From contig JAGBNC010000017.1 in NCBI GenBank assembly GCA_017634595.1, positions 53,656 to 117,655 on the forward strand: a stretch of 64,000 nt of DNA, in the 5' to 3' direction. A program made the translations under genes and the position numbers. This document shows, in pieces, positions 9,479-19,000 of this stretch. The stretch is from Bacteroidales bacterium. GTDB taxonomy: Bacteria > Bacteroidota > Bacteroidia > Bacteroidales > UBA932. The notes below the pieces were generated by a model. It worked only from the letters and a program-made list of their open reading frames with translations. It ran no database searches and had not been told where the DNA came from. Each line of letters opens with the position of its first letter. Within the stretch, counting starts at the first letter, position 1.

Positions 9479-10798
9479 TTACTGGTACTGGTGCTTCTGG
9501 AACCAGATGTCGAACAAATTAAATCCGATGGAGAAGTTTACATACGTCTCGCGGATCATATTGTCCTTCATAGATCCCCTCTGTCCAAAATCCATACCAA
9601 TCGTGATTCCGTTGTATCCGGGGAACACTGGAAGAGTGGCTCCGAGGGTTATTCCGTAAGCATTTATCTTATTGTTATCCAATGTATAATAGTCATTTTT
9701 CCAATACACTCCGGCACGATATGCAATTTTTCTGTAGTAGTAACGTATATCGTTGCGGGCGGGTACGAATTCTACGCCCAGGCGGTATGCCTCACAGACC
9801 GAAGCGGCAAATGAAGAGAGGCCAGCGCCGGTGCTCAGGTTGCCGGTAAAGCCCTCCCTGGTGTCTATGCCGCGGCCGCGCCAGTCGGAACGTGTATAGT
9901 CGGCTTCGACCATGAGTTTGTCTCCGTAACGGTAGGAAAGTCCTACTCCGATCTCGCTGGCAAGCGACACATCGGGCGCACCGCTCTTGAAATACAAGGT
10001 ATCGGATGCGGCGGTGCCGGTAGAGAAACGGTAGCTCGTCACGTTGCCTTTCAGATTGGCGGCTGTCTTGTACGTGGCGCCAATGATCATGGAGCTGCGT
10101 GCTCCCATGGGCTGCTCGTACTGGACGCCGAACTTGCCGGCCGGTGCAGTTAGCTGAAGCGTGTGCCCGTTGGAGGCTCCGTTGTAAGACGAGTTGCTGA
10201 ATGTCTCCGTGAAGGTCTTCTCAATCTTTCCGAAATGATAGATAAACTCGGCGCCGATGGAAAGGCGGCGCCAGAAGGTTACTCCGGCGGAAGCGAATAT
10301 CTGGTAGATACTTCCCTTTCCGGTGGCCGTGTAAGCCACATTTCCAGCCTGACCTATGATATTAGGGTCGGTAAAAGAGTAGCCGTAACCGTACCCTGTA
10401 TCGCTGTACGGCTGAATGCCTAACATCATGGCAGAGGAGCGCCAGATGGGAAAAGAAATCATGGCTCCCGACATATTCATGGTATTGGATCCTGACCTGA
10501 GATCTCCCTGACGGAAGATTTTGTTGTCCTGGAGCAAAGAGAAATCGGCCATGAATGCCAGGGAATCACGTGCAGTGACCGCTGCTGGGTTGAGCGGATT
10601 GAGGAAGCGGTGGCTGCGTCCTGCAATACCTACTCCTGCCATGGATTTGTTGTAAGCCGTACCGGGCGAAGCCAGGTCGCCGACGGCAAAAATGGAATAA
10701 GGGGTATAGCTGCCGTATGTCTGGGCGCTCGCACCCACACAGAACAGGGCCAAAATGGCCGCTGAAAGCACTATACTACTGAATATTCTTTTTGACAT
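9479..10798 (-). CDS. Outer-membrane beta-barrel protein
   Basis: Signal peptide MSKRIFSSIVLSAAILALFCVGASAQ, then a chain of alternating amphipathic beta strands ending in a strand with aromatic residues (YVNFSIGFNLFDIWFQK), typical of an outer-membrane barrel. The overall pattern (YTPYSIFAVGDL at the mature N-terminus, NPAAVTARDSLAF, repeated Gly/Tyr-rich strands) is that of the FadL/OmpP1-like hypothetical barrels of Bacteroidota. The substrate is unknown. Its start overlaps the coaX 3' end by 23 bp, so the two are co-translated. The ATG at 10798 is preferred over 10804. Confidence 0.8.
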   Translation of the reverse strand: MSKRIFSSIVLSAAILALFCVGASAQTYGSYTPYSIFAVGDLASPGTAYNKSMAGVGIAGRSHRFLNPLNPAAVTARDSLAFMADFSLLQDNKIFRQGDLRSGSNTMNMSGAMISFPIWRSSAMMLGIQPYSDTGYGYGYSFTDPNIIGQAGNVAYTATGKGSIYQIFASAGVTFWRRLSIGAEFIYHFGKIEKTFTETFSNSSYNGASNGHTLQLTAPAGKFGVQYEQPMGARSSMIIGATYKTAANLKGNVTSYRFSTGTAASDTLYFKSGAPDVSLASEIGVGLSYRYGDKLMVEADYTRSDWRGRGIDTREGFTGNLSTGAGLSSFAASVCEAYRLGVEFVPARNDIRYYYRKIAYRAGVYWKNDYYTLDNNKINAYGITLGATLPVFPGYNGITIGMDFGQRGSMKDNMIRETYVNFSIGFNLFDIWFQKHQYQ

Positions 10799-11504
10799 AG
10801 TCATCAGTAATGATGGCCAATCCCATCAAACCCAAATTACAAACGACAAATATGGAGTTTTTCATCCTCTTAGCAAAATAAATTGCATCGCCACCTGTAA
10901 AAATCACGATGTTTTCAGGGTTGGTCCGTATATACCCGTCTATTTCAAAGATTATACCTGAAATGACTCCGGACTCTATTGAACCTGTAAGCGAATCTCC
11001 AGGGAACTTCTCTTCGGACGGCATATCCACCAGCGGCAGAGACTTGGAATAGCGGTTGAGAGCCTTGAAGCGAGTACGGCATCCGAGGGAAATGTTGCCT
11101 CCCAGGTAACGTCCTGATGAGTCCAGATAATCTACCGTGAGAGTGGTTCCAAGGTCGAATACAGTACAGGATTTACGCTTGAAAAGGTATCTCGCAGCTA
11201 CTAGTGAAGACGCCCTGTCGTAGGACAGGTAATCGGGAATACCGTAAGGCGAAAGCACATCGGGGTGAGCAGGATCGAGCAGTATGAGGTACTGGCTCAC
11301 GGAGTTCAGGAACTGTTCTTCCTCAGCGTTGATTGCCCTTGCCGATACTACCGCCATTACCAGGGGTAACTGTTTATCAGTCAGGGAGGCTATGAATTCC
11401 ATAACCTTCTCGCCCTGATAACGGAAGGTCTTGCCGAGCACAGAACCGTCCGACCACGCAGCCTTCACAGCAGTATTGCCTATTTCTATTAAAAGATTCG
11501 CCAT
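10776..11504 (-). CDS. coaX: Type III pantothenate kinase
   Basis: First step of coenzyme A synthesis: phosphorylates pantothenate. Acetate/sugar-kinase fold motifs: LLIEIGNTAVKAA at the N-terminus (the usual first Asp is Glu here), FDLGTTLTVDYLD (catalytic Asp and phosphate loop), GGNISLGCRTRFKAL, and IFTGGDAIYF near the end. The 242-residue length is normal. The open frame runs back to 11603, but those extra codons are read from a palindromic element; the motif-proximal ATG at 11504 is the real start. First gene of the coaX-barrel-TPR-lptC-ppiD series. Confidence 0.92.
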   Translation of the reverse strand: MANLLIEIGNTAVKAAWSDGSVLGKTFRYQGEKVMEFIASLTDKQLPLVMAVVSARAINAEEEQFLNSVSQYLILLDPAHPDVLSPYGIPDYLSYDRASSLVAARYLFKRKSCTVFDLGTTLTVDYLDSSGRYLGGNISLGCRTRFKALNRYSKSLPLVDMPSEEKFPGDSLTGSIESGVISGIIFEIDGYIRTNPENIVIFTGGDAIYFAKRMKNSIFVVCNLGLMGLAIITDDYVKKNIQ

Positions 11505-11514
11505 TTTGCAGCTC

Positions 11515-11593
11515 CTGAAAGCCGTGGGTATCCGTACCGCGTCCCATAATACTTGGGCAAAAGGGGCGCGGTACGGATACCCCCGGCTTTCAG
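11515..11593. repeat. Variable-stem palindrome family A, copy A1
   Basis: Arms 11515-11545 and 11563-11593 are complementary over 31 bp with two mismatches. They enclose the 17-base loop ATAATACTTGGGCAAAA. The loop recurs, with small changes, in four other palindromes of this window whose arms are unrelated in sequence. It lies in the leader of coaX, 10 bases before the ATG. Confidence 0.85.
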
Positions 11594-11607
11594 CGATAAT
11601 CAATTTG

Positions 11608-11615
11608 CAAAGTTA
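11608..11615 (-). promoter_or_regulatory. -7 box (TAACTTTG) for coaX
   Basis: On the minus strand TAACTTTG fits TAnnTTTG. It is just downstream of the mfd stop (11623) and upstream of palindrome A1, so the A1 hairpin would be in the 5' leader of the coaX transcript. Confidence 0.5.
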
Positions 11616-11622
11616 AGGATTT

Positions 11623-14600
11623 TTATTCTAATTTAGTCAAGATGGAACGCGCTTTTTGGAGCGAATCCACTTTACGGGTAATCAGTTTGAGCTTTCCCTC
11701 GCTCTGCTTGATTTCCAGATTGCACACTCCGGCGTTAACTCGCTCAAGTATAGTAGAGAAAGTATCCGAACGGAAATACGGCGACATCTGATTGGATATG
11801 AAGAAAGCGATGAACATCCCGTTCTTGATAATAATCTTCTCGAACCCGAGTCTAGCTCCGGCGTTTCTTATCTTGACAACCTCCAGCAGGTTCTCCACCT
11901 CCGGAGTCATGGTTCCGAAGCGGTCACGCAGCTGGGCTGCGAACAGATCTACTTCCTTGTCGGAGAACAGCGAGTCGAGCTGCTTGTAAATCCTGATTTT
12001 CTCGGCAGTAATGTCGATATAGCTGTCAGGTATCATGGCCAACTGATCGGTCTCTATGGTGCAGTCTGTACTGAAATTACCGCGTCCCTGCTTCTGGATG
12101 ATGCCTGTCTCTACTCCGAGTTCCTCCATTGCCTCGGAAAGTATCTTCTGGTACGTTTCAAAGCCCATGTCCATTATGAACCCGCTCTGCTCGGCACCCA
12201 ACAGATTACCGGCGCCGCGTATATCCAGATCCTGCATGGCTATGTTGAAACCGCTGCCGAGGTCGCTGAATTCTTCAATAGCCTTGAGTCTTCTGCGTGC
12301 GTCGTCGGTAAGGGTGGTTAGAGGCGGCACTATCAGGTAGCAGAAAGCCTTGCGGTTGGAACGTCCTACGCGGCCGCGGAGCTGGTGCAGGTCGCTCAGT
12401 CCTATGTTCTGGGCCTGATTAATTATAATCGTATTGGCATTTGATATGTCAAGTCCGTTCTCGATAATGGTAGTACACAGCAGCAGGTCGTAGTCGCCTC
12501 GTATGAAGTCGAGCATACGGTTTTCCAACTCTTTCGATTCCATCTTGCCGTGGGCTACACATATCTTCATGTCAGGGATCAGACGGTGCAGAATCTCCTG
12601 TATAGCAGGAAGTTCTTCAACTTTGTTGTGAAGGAAGAACACCTGTCCGCCGCGATTGAGTTCGTACTCTATTATACTCTTTATCTCGTCTTTGTCGAAG
12701 AGTATTATTTCCGTCTGTACCGGTATGCGGTTGGGCGGGGGAGTGTTGATGATGCTCAAGTCGCGGGCTCCGAGCAGCGAGAACTGCAGGGTACGGGGGA
12801 TAGGAGTGGCAGTGAGGGTAAGGGTGTCAACCGACGCCTTGATTTTGCGGAGTTTCTCTTTAGCCGACACTCCGAACTTCTGTTCCTCGTCGATTATCAG
12901 CAGTCCCAGATCCTTGAAGGTGAAGCTGTCGGAAAGTATCTTGTGTGTGCCTATAAGAATATCTATCTTCCCTTCTTCCAGACGTTTCTTGATGTCGTTT
13001 ATCTCTTTGGCCGTACGCAGGCGGCTCACGTAATCGATCGTGCATGGAAGGTCCTTCAGACGTTCGGTAAAAGTATTGTAATGCTGGAGTGCAAGTATAG
13101 TGGTAGGCACGAGCACTGCCGCCTGTTTGCCGTCCACTGCCGCTTTGAACGCAGCCCTGATGGCTATTTCCGTCTTGCCGAACCCTACGTCTCCGCATAT
13201 CAGACGGTCCATGGGGCAAATGCCCTCCATGTCTCTCTTGACAGCCTTGGAGGCAAGTTCCTGGTCGGGAGTATCTTCATACATAAACGAAGACTCCAGT
13301 TCCTCCTGCAGGTAGGTATCGGGTGAAAAGGCGTAGGCTTTTGACGCTTTGCGTTTGGCATACAGCTGAATAAGGTCTTTTGCTATGTCTTTGACCCTTG
13401 ATTTGGCGCTGTTCTTGAGAGTTATCCAGGTCTTTGATCCAAGTTTGTTTATCTTAGGTTCGTCGCCGTCTTTGGAGCGGAAACGGGATATTTTGTGCAG
13501 GGCGTGGACGGAAACGAACACCACATCGCCGTCGCGGTAGATGAGTTTAACCACTTCTTTCATGCGCCCGAAGTCATCTTTAAGCCGCACCAAGCCTCCG
13601 AATACACCCACTCCGTGGTCGATGTGTACGACGTAGTCGCCTATGTTGAACGAATTCAGGTCGTTGATAGTCAGCTGCTCGGTCTTTTCAACGCTGCGGC
13701 GGAGGTTGACCCGGTGGAAACGGTCGAATATCTCGTGGTCGGTGTAGCAGCATATCTTGCTCTGCCTGTCGATAAAACCGTTGTGTATGTTCTTGCCCTT
13801 GACGAAATTGGGTATAAGTCCCCCATTCTGGGAGAGAATGGACATTATGCGGTTCAGCTGGGTCTCTTTTTCGCCGTATATGTAAACTTCGTAGGAGTTT
13901 TCTATTTTCTGGCGTATGTCTTCTGTGAGAAGTTCGAAGTTTTTATTGAAAACCGGCTGGGGGGCAATGTCGAATTCTACTGCGTCGGTGTTCTGCTTCG
14001 ACAGGGGAGTGTCAATAAATACTCTTTTGAAGTCAGAAGTGAGTGCATAGAATGCTTTATCCTTATACATATCCGAAGAATCCAGCCACAGTACAGTCTC
14101 ACGGGGGAGTATCTGAAGAAGGTTCTGACCGCTTTCAGTATCTTCGGATACTATATCAGATATGATTTCTGCAGAGGGGCACTCTTCGATGGATAGTTGG
14201 GTATTGCAGTCGAAAAGGTGGATTTTCTCAACCTCGTCGCCCCAGAAGGATATGCGGAAGGGGTGGTTGCGTGAGTATGAGAAGATATCTACTATTGATC
14301 CTCTTATTGCTATCTGTCCCGGGGCTGATACGAAATCGACTTTTTCGAAACCTCTGGAGGATAGGCTTTCGAGTATGGTTTCGTATTTTATGGTATCTCC
14401 TGTTTTTATGGTAAACAGGGAATCTTTTATTCTGTCTGTGCCCGGAACTATTTCTTCTAGTGCTTCGGGGTAGCTTACTATATAGAGCAGTGATCCGTCG
14501 TAGTTGAGGATTTTTTCTATTGCTGAGGTTCTCTGGACTCCGAGGGATGATTTATAGTTGCTTCTTTCTATGTTTTTGCCAGAGGATGGGAGATAGAATA

Positions 14601-14808
14601 CCCGGTCTCCTTCGGTAAGTGAATATAGGTCGGCAGAGCAGTATTCTGCTGCTTCTTGGTTGGGTAGGATGATGAAATGGATGCCGGATTGGGCGGCCTG
14701 TGTGAGGACGAACCATCTGGCGGAAAGAAACAACGAACGGCAGAAAATCTCGTTTTCACTTGATAATCTGCTTATAAGTTCCGATGTCGATTTATCGTTA
14801 ATTAACAT
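11623..14808 (-). CDS. mfd: Transcription-repair coupling factor
   Basis: DNA translocase that removes RNA polymerase stalled at lesions and recruits UvrA. At 1061 residues it is near the family norm. In order: UvrB-homology region (residues about 1-330), RNA-polymerase interaction domain (IGDYVVHIDHGVGVFGG, about 395), helicase motifs with Walker A ICGDVGFGKTEIAIRAA (about 542), LLIIDEEQKFGV, TATPIPRTL, QVFFLHNKVEELP, QLRGRVGRSNRKAF, and a C-terminal TRCF domain. The first 250 codons (13.9-14.8 kb) are visibly richer in A/T third positions than the rest, next to the AT-rich gap at 14.8-15.0 kb. Divergent from ruvB. Confidence 0.97.
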   Translation of the reverse strand: MLINDKSTSELISRLSSENEIFCRSLFLSARWFVLTQAAQSGIHFIILPNQEAAEYCSADLYSLTEGDRVFYLPSSGKNIERSNYKSSLGVQRTSAIEKILNYDGSLLYIVSYPEALEEIVPGTDRIKDSLFTIKTGDTIKYETILESLSSRGFEKVDFVSAPGQIAIRGSIVDIFSYSRNHPFRISFWGDEVEKIHLFDCNTQLSIEECPSAEIISDIVSEDTESGQNLLQILPRETVLWLDSSDMYKDKAFYALTSDFKRVFIDTPLSKQNTDAVEFDIAPQPVFNKNFELLTEDIRQKIENSYEVYIYGEKETQLNRIMSILSQNGGLIPNFVKGKNIHNGFIDRQSKICCYTDHEIFDRFHRVNLRRSVEKTEQLTINDLNSFNIGDYVVHIDHGVGVFGGLVRLKDDFGRMKEVVKLIYRDGDVVFVSVHALHKISRFRSKDGDEPKINKLGSKTWITLKNSAKSRVKDIAKDLIQLYAKRKASKAYAFSPDTYLQEELESSFMYEDTPDQELASKAVKRDMEGICPMDRLICGDVGFGKTEIAIRAAFKAAVDGKQAAVLVPTTILALQHYNTFTERLKDLPCTIDYVSRLRTAKEINDIKKRLEEGKIDILIGTHKILSDSFTFKDLGLLIIDEEQKFGVSAKEKLRKIKASVDTLTLTATPIPRTLQFSLLGARDLSIINTPPPNRIPVQTEIILFDKDEIKSIIEYELNRGGQVFFLHNKVEELPAIQEILHRLIPDMKICVAHGKMESKELENRMLDFIRGDYDLLLCTTIIENGLDISNANTIIINQAQNIGLSDLHQLRGRVGRSNRKAFCYLIVPPLTTLTDDARRRLKAIEEFSDLGSGFNIAMQDLDIRGAGNLLGAEQSGFIMDMGFETYQKILSEAMEELGVETGIIQKQGRGNFSTDCTIETDQLAMIPDSYIDITAEKIRIYKQLDSLFSDKEVDLFAAQLRDRFGTMTPEVENLLEVVKIRNAGARLGFEKIIIKNGMFIAFFISNQMSPYFRSDTFSTILERVNAGVCNLEIKQSEGKLKLITRKVDSLQKARSILTKLE

Positions 14809-15056
14809 CTTTATATGTTTATAAACCTGTTGAAAACCCTGTTTAAAGAGCTGTTTATTTAGTTTTTAAAACAAGGTTCCGGAGTTTTTCACAGGTTTTT
14901 AAGGTGTGCTATAACAAGCTTTTTAACATTCTTTTAATATATAATTATTTGATAATCAGTATAGTATTATACTTTTAAACAAATTAACCGAAGTAAAAAA
15001 CATCATCAAATTATAAATTAAAAGAACTATATTTGTAATTGTAAAGGATATGCGAA
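14809..15056. other. AT-rich divergent gap; candidate replication origin
   Basis: No gene fits here. The left half carries short repeats related to DnaA-box surroundings: CCTGTTGAAAACCCTGTTTA (from 14826), CTGTTTATTTAG, and on the opposite strand AAACCTGTGAAAAACTCC (complement of 14883-14900). The right half is a long AT tract. No exact TTATCCACA box is present. Support is indirect: two parS palindromes and mnmG lie 13 kb away, and such genes are often close to oriC. Confidence 0.3.
15028..15035 (+). promoter_or_regulatory. -7 box (TATATTTG) for ruvB
   Basis: Exact TAnnTTTG, 21 bases before the ruvB ATG; the -33 position has no good TTTG. Confidence 0.55.
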
Positions 15057-16082
15057 ATGTCTGATTTCAATCCACACAATACAAACGAAGACAAAGATAA
15101 GGATTTAGACGGAATAATCCGGCCCCGGGAACTTGAAGATTTCACTGGACAGTCTGAAATAGTGTCCAACCTTAAAGTTTTTATCCAGGCTGCCAAGATG
15201 AGAGGCGAACCGCTGGACCATACACTTTTCCACGGCCCTCCTGGTCTGGGTAAGACTACCCTGGCCCACATCATCGCCAATGAGATGGGGGTTAATATGA
15301 AGATTACTTCGGGCCCGGTGCTCGACCGTCCCGGAGATCTGGCAGGTCTGCTTACTTCGCTCGAACCGGGTGATGTGCTGTTCATTGACGAGATCCACCG
15401 TCTGTCTCCTGAGGTTGAGGAATACCTGTATTCGGCCATGGAGGATTACGTGATAGATATTATGATTGACAAGGGACCCGGTGCTAGGTCGGTACGTATA
15501 TCACTGAATCCTTTTACTTTGGTGGGAGCTACTACCCGCTCCGGTCTTCTGACCGCTCCGCTGAGGGCCCGTTTCGGTATCAATGCGGGCCTCGAATACT
15601 ACGACACCGCCCAGCTTGTGAAGATTGTCAAACGCAGCGCCTCTATTCTCAATATAGGTATAGACGATGATGCAGCGAGCGAAGTGGCTCTTCGCAGCCG
15701 CGGCACCCCCCGTATTGCCAACGGCCTGCTGAGGCGCGTGCGCGACTTCGCCCAGGTGGTGGGTGACGGTCATATCAATCTGTCCATTGCAAAGTATGCC
15801 CTGGACAAGCTGAACATCGACACCCGTGGCCTGGATGCTATTGACAACAAGATACTCCGTACCATTATCCAGACTTTCAAGGGCGGTCCAGTGGGCGCCA
15901 ATACCATAGCTACCGCCATAGGCGAAGACCAGGGCACTTTCGAGGAAGTGTACGAGCCTTTCCTTATCAAGGAAGGGTTTATTGTCCGCACCCAGCGCGG
16001 CCGTATAGCCACCGAGCTTTCCTACAAGCACCTGGGCATCATAAAAGAGCCTGAGGAAGGTACTCTGTGGGGGCAGTCATAA
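15057..16082 (+). CDS. ruvB: Holliday junction branch-migration helicase RuvB
   Basis: Hexameric AAA+ motor that drives branch migration with RuvA (encoded at 28.4-29.0 kb, not adjacent). The 341-residue protein contains [11 protein letters not shown] at the N-terminus, Walker [18 protein letters not shown] (about residues 62-78), Walker [10 protein letters not shown], sensor 1 [11 protein letters not shown], the arginine finger APLRARFG, and a C-terminal winged helix ([16 protein letters not shown]). It is a single gene divergent from mfd, with only 3 bases between its stop and that of the convergent NRPS remnant. Confidence 0.98.
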   Translation: MSDFNPHNTNEDKDKDLDGIIRPRELEDFTGQSEIVSNLKVFIQAAKMRGEPLDHTLFHGPPGLGKTTLAHIIANEMGVNMKITSGPVLDRPGDLAGLLTSLEPGDVLFIDEIHRLSPEVEEYLYSAMEDYVIDIMIDKGPGARSVRISLNPFTLVGATTRSGLLTAPLRARFGINAGLEYYDTAQLVKIVKRSASILNIGIDDDAASEVALRSRGTPRIANGLLRRVRDFAQVVGDGHINLSIAKYALDKLNIDTRGLDAIDNKILRTIIQTFKGGPVGANTIATAIGEDQGTFEEVYEPFLIKEGFIVRTQRGRIATELSYKHLGIIKEPEEGTLWGQS

Positions 16083-16085
16083 TGG

Positions 16086-19000
16086 CTAGTCAAAGTAATT
16101 CAGACTATTCAACATATTGAACATCTGATCCATATAGTCAGATGTGGTGGGACTCCAGTGGAAGTCCATGCGCATGAGTATCTGAATAGTAAACTGCGTT
16201 GAGGGCCAGTTAAGCACCTGCGGTTCCTTATCCGGAGCCTGGTTGTATGCCACAAGGGTAGATAGGTAAGGCGCCTGTGCAGGATCTGACATGGCCTGTG
16301 CAAGTGTGGCGTTGAATTCCTCAAGCTCCACATATTTCATTAGCTTATCACCTATCAAGGAAAGCCGGTTCAGCACATCCTCCATAGGGATGAGGTGGTT
16401 GTTGGACACATGCAGCACGCAATTCTCCCGCGGCGTCGTGCTCAGCAGGACTACAGCACGGGCAGTATCGTCGATGGGAGAGAATTTCATCCTTGAGGTG
16501 AGCGTAGCGTACGGTACCACTCCCAAGCGTTTACAGGCTTTCAGGCGTCCCATAGCCGCATTGGAGTTAAGGTTCATCTGGAACTCGCCGTCAGAGGCGC
16601 GCGGAGACAGGTTGCCGGCACGCATAATCTTGGCATTGATTGTTCCGGCGGCCATGTGCTCCAGAATCAGGCCCTCCGTGCTGCCACCTACGCTCTCCGT
16701 TGAAATGTGCACCAGTCGTGCTTGAATCTGTTCGCAGAAAGCCACAATGTTCTTTACACCGCCGTAATTTACATCTTCGATGTCCGTACCCTTTGAGAAG
16801 TGCTTCACATTGGCAGCGCTGTTGATTACCATGTCGATAGGAGTGCCGGAACTCAGGATGGACTTGAATACTTCCGGCGCGGTGATATCGCCCTGGATGA
16901 TGCGTATGCGCTTCCCAAAGAACGGGAAGAAGTCTTCCTTGAAGTAATACACCAGCATCTCTTTGAGCCAGCCGGTGGTGGATCCCTCTTTGCGCGAACG
17001 GATAAGACACCAGATAATGGTATCATCGGGCGTATTGAGCACCAGTTCCCGCAGGATATGGATACCCAGGAAGCCGGTCACGCCGGTGAGAAGGATATTC
17101 TTCCCAAGCGGCTGCCGTTGGCCTTGCAGGAAAGCTTCCAGCGTATTTGAGGCCAAGAGTTTGTTGATGGCAGTATAGTCATAATCCTTAACGCTTACCT
17201 CGGTCTGGACAGCGCCTTCGCTCAGGAACTCGGCAAGGCTGCGTGCCGTTGGATGCGCAAATACATCGGCATAGGCAAACGTTAGAACGGCTTTTTGTGC
17301 CGATACCAGCACGTTAGTGACCACCAGCGACGTTCCGCCCAGGTCGAAGAAGTTATCGGTAGCGCCTACCTGGTCCATCTCCAGCACCGATGCAAAAATG
17401 TCGCACAGAGTCTTTTCCAGCGGCGTTTCCGGCACCATGTATGGCGGTTTGCGCTCGCGTATGAAGGCGCCGGCGGCCTTGGCGTCCAAAACGCCGTCCA
17501 TAACCATGTATGCGGCCAGGAACTTGCCTCCGGATGGCTTGTCGAAGGCCTGTACAGTGACATCTTTCACTCCAGGCATCTCCCGCAGCACGGCCTCTAC
17601 TTCCTTTGTCTCAATACGGAAACCCCGGACTTTCACCATAGAGTCCTGCCGGCCCACGAATTCAATGTTTCCGTCGGCCCTGTAACGTACAATATCACCT
17701 GAGCGATAGGCCTTCATCCCCTTGCAGAAAGGATTGTCGATAAATATATCCGCTGTCTTCTCCGGCTGGTTAAGGTAACCGCGCCCCACACCGGCACCGG
17801 CAATGATCAGTTCACCGGGCGCACCCACCGGAAGGCGCCGTAACTGGTTGTCCACCACGTACAGATGCCAGTTGTCAAGCGGATGACCGATAGGGATTTT
17901 ATCCTCCCGCTGCTTAACTCCTCCTACAGACAGGTGCTTCAGCGAAGGATTCTCCGGGAAGTACTTCTCGTACATCACGCTCACCTGAGTGGTCATGAAA
18001 CTGTGTGTGATGCCATTATCGGTAATATAACGGTCCAGGGCTGTCATGTCGTGACGTGTCTCTTCCGGGATAATATACACCGCAGCACCGCTGGTGAGGG
18101 CTGGATACATGTCCATCATGCATGCGTCGAAGCCGTAGCTGGCATACGCAGCCACCTTGTCCTGCGGCTTCAAGTCATAGTAGTTCTGATACCAGGCGCA
18201 GAAGTTTACCAGATTGCTGTGCTCCAGCATAACTCCCTTTGGAACGCCCGTGGAGCCGGAAGTATATAGCAATATAAAGAGGCTGTCAGGGGCCGGACCC
18301 TCCGGCAGCTTACCGTCCTTAAGAGCCATGATATCAGCCGTTTTAAGTGCCGGTCCATGGTAATCTTTCATGATGGGCAGCAAGTCTTCGTCGGCAATAA
18401 GCAGCTTTGCCGATGCATCCCCAATCATGAAGTTGAGGCGTTCCTGAGGGTAGGAAGCGTCTAAGGGCTGATAAGCACAGCCAGCTTTCAAGATACCCAG
18501 CGAGGCCAGTACCATCCACTGATTTCTGCCGATAAGAACCGATACCACATCCTCGCGGCCCAGACCCAAACCTGCAATGTAAGAGGCCAGGCGGTCAGTT
18601 ATGCGGTCCACTTCCGCATAAGTCCAGATCTTGCCACCGGCTGCCACGGCAGCCAGCGTTTTGGCCAGGTTGCGCATAAGGCCCTGGCTGAAGAGCTTGT
18701 CGTCGTAGGCCAGCACAAATCGCTCCTTGCCTTCTTCGCCATCTACAAAGATGCTCACGGGGAACTTAGGATAGCCGGTTTCCATCACTTCGCTTGTCAT
18801 GCCGGCATAGTTTTCCACCACGCCAACCTCGTAAGCGAGCATAATCTGGGGCTGGAAACCAAAATCCGACGCTACTTGAGAGAATGGATAATTCTCATGC
18901 TGGAGCGTCTCTGAGAAGCTAGCATGGACAACCTTCAGGTAGTCTTCCACAGTGCCGTGGCATACATCCCCGTACAGGGCCAGGGTGTTCACGAACATGC

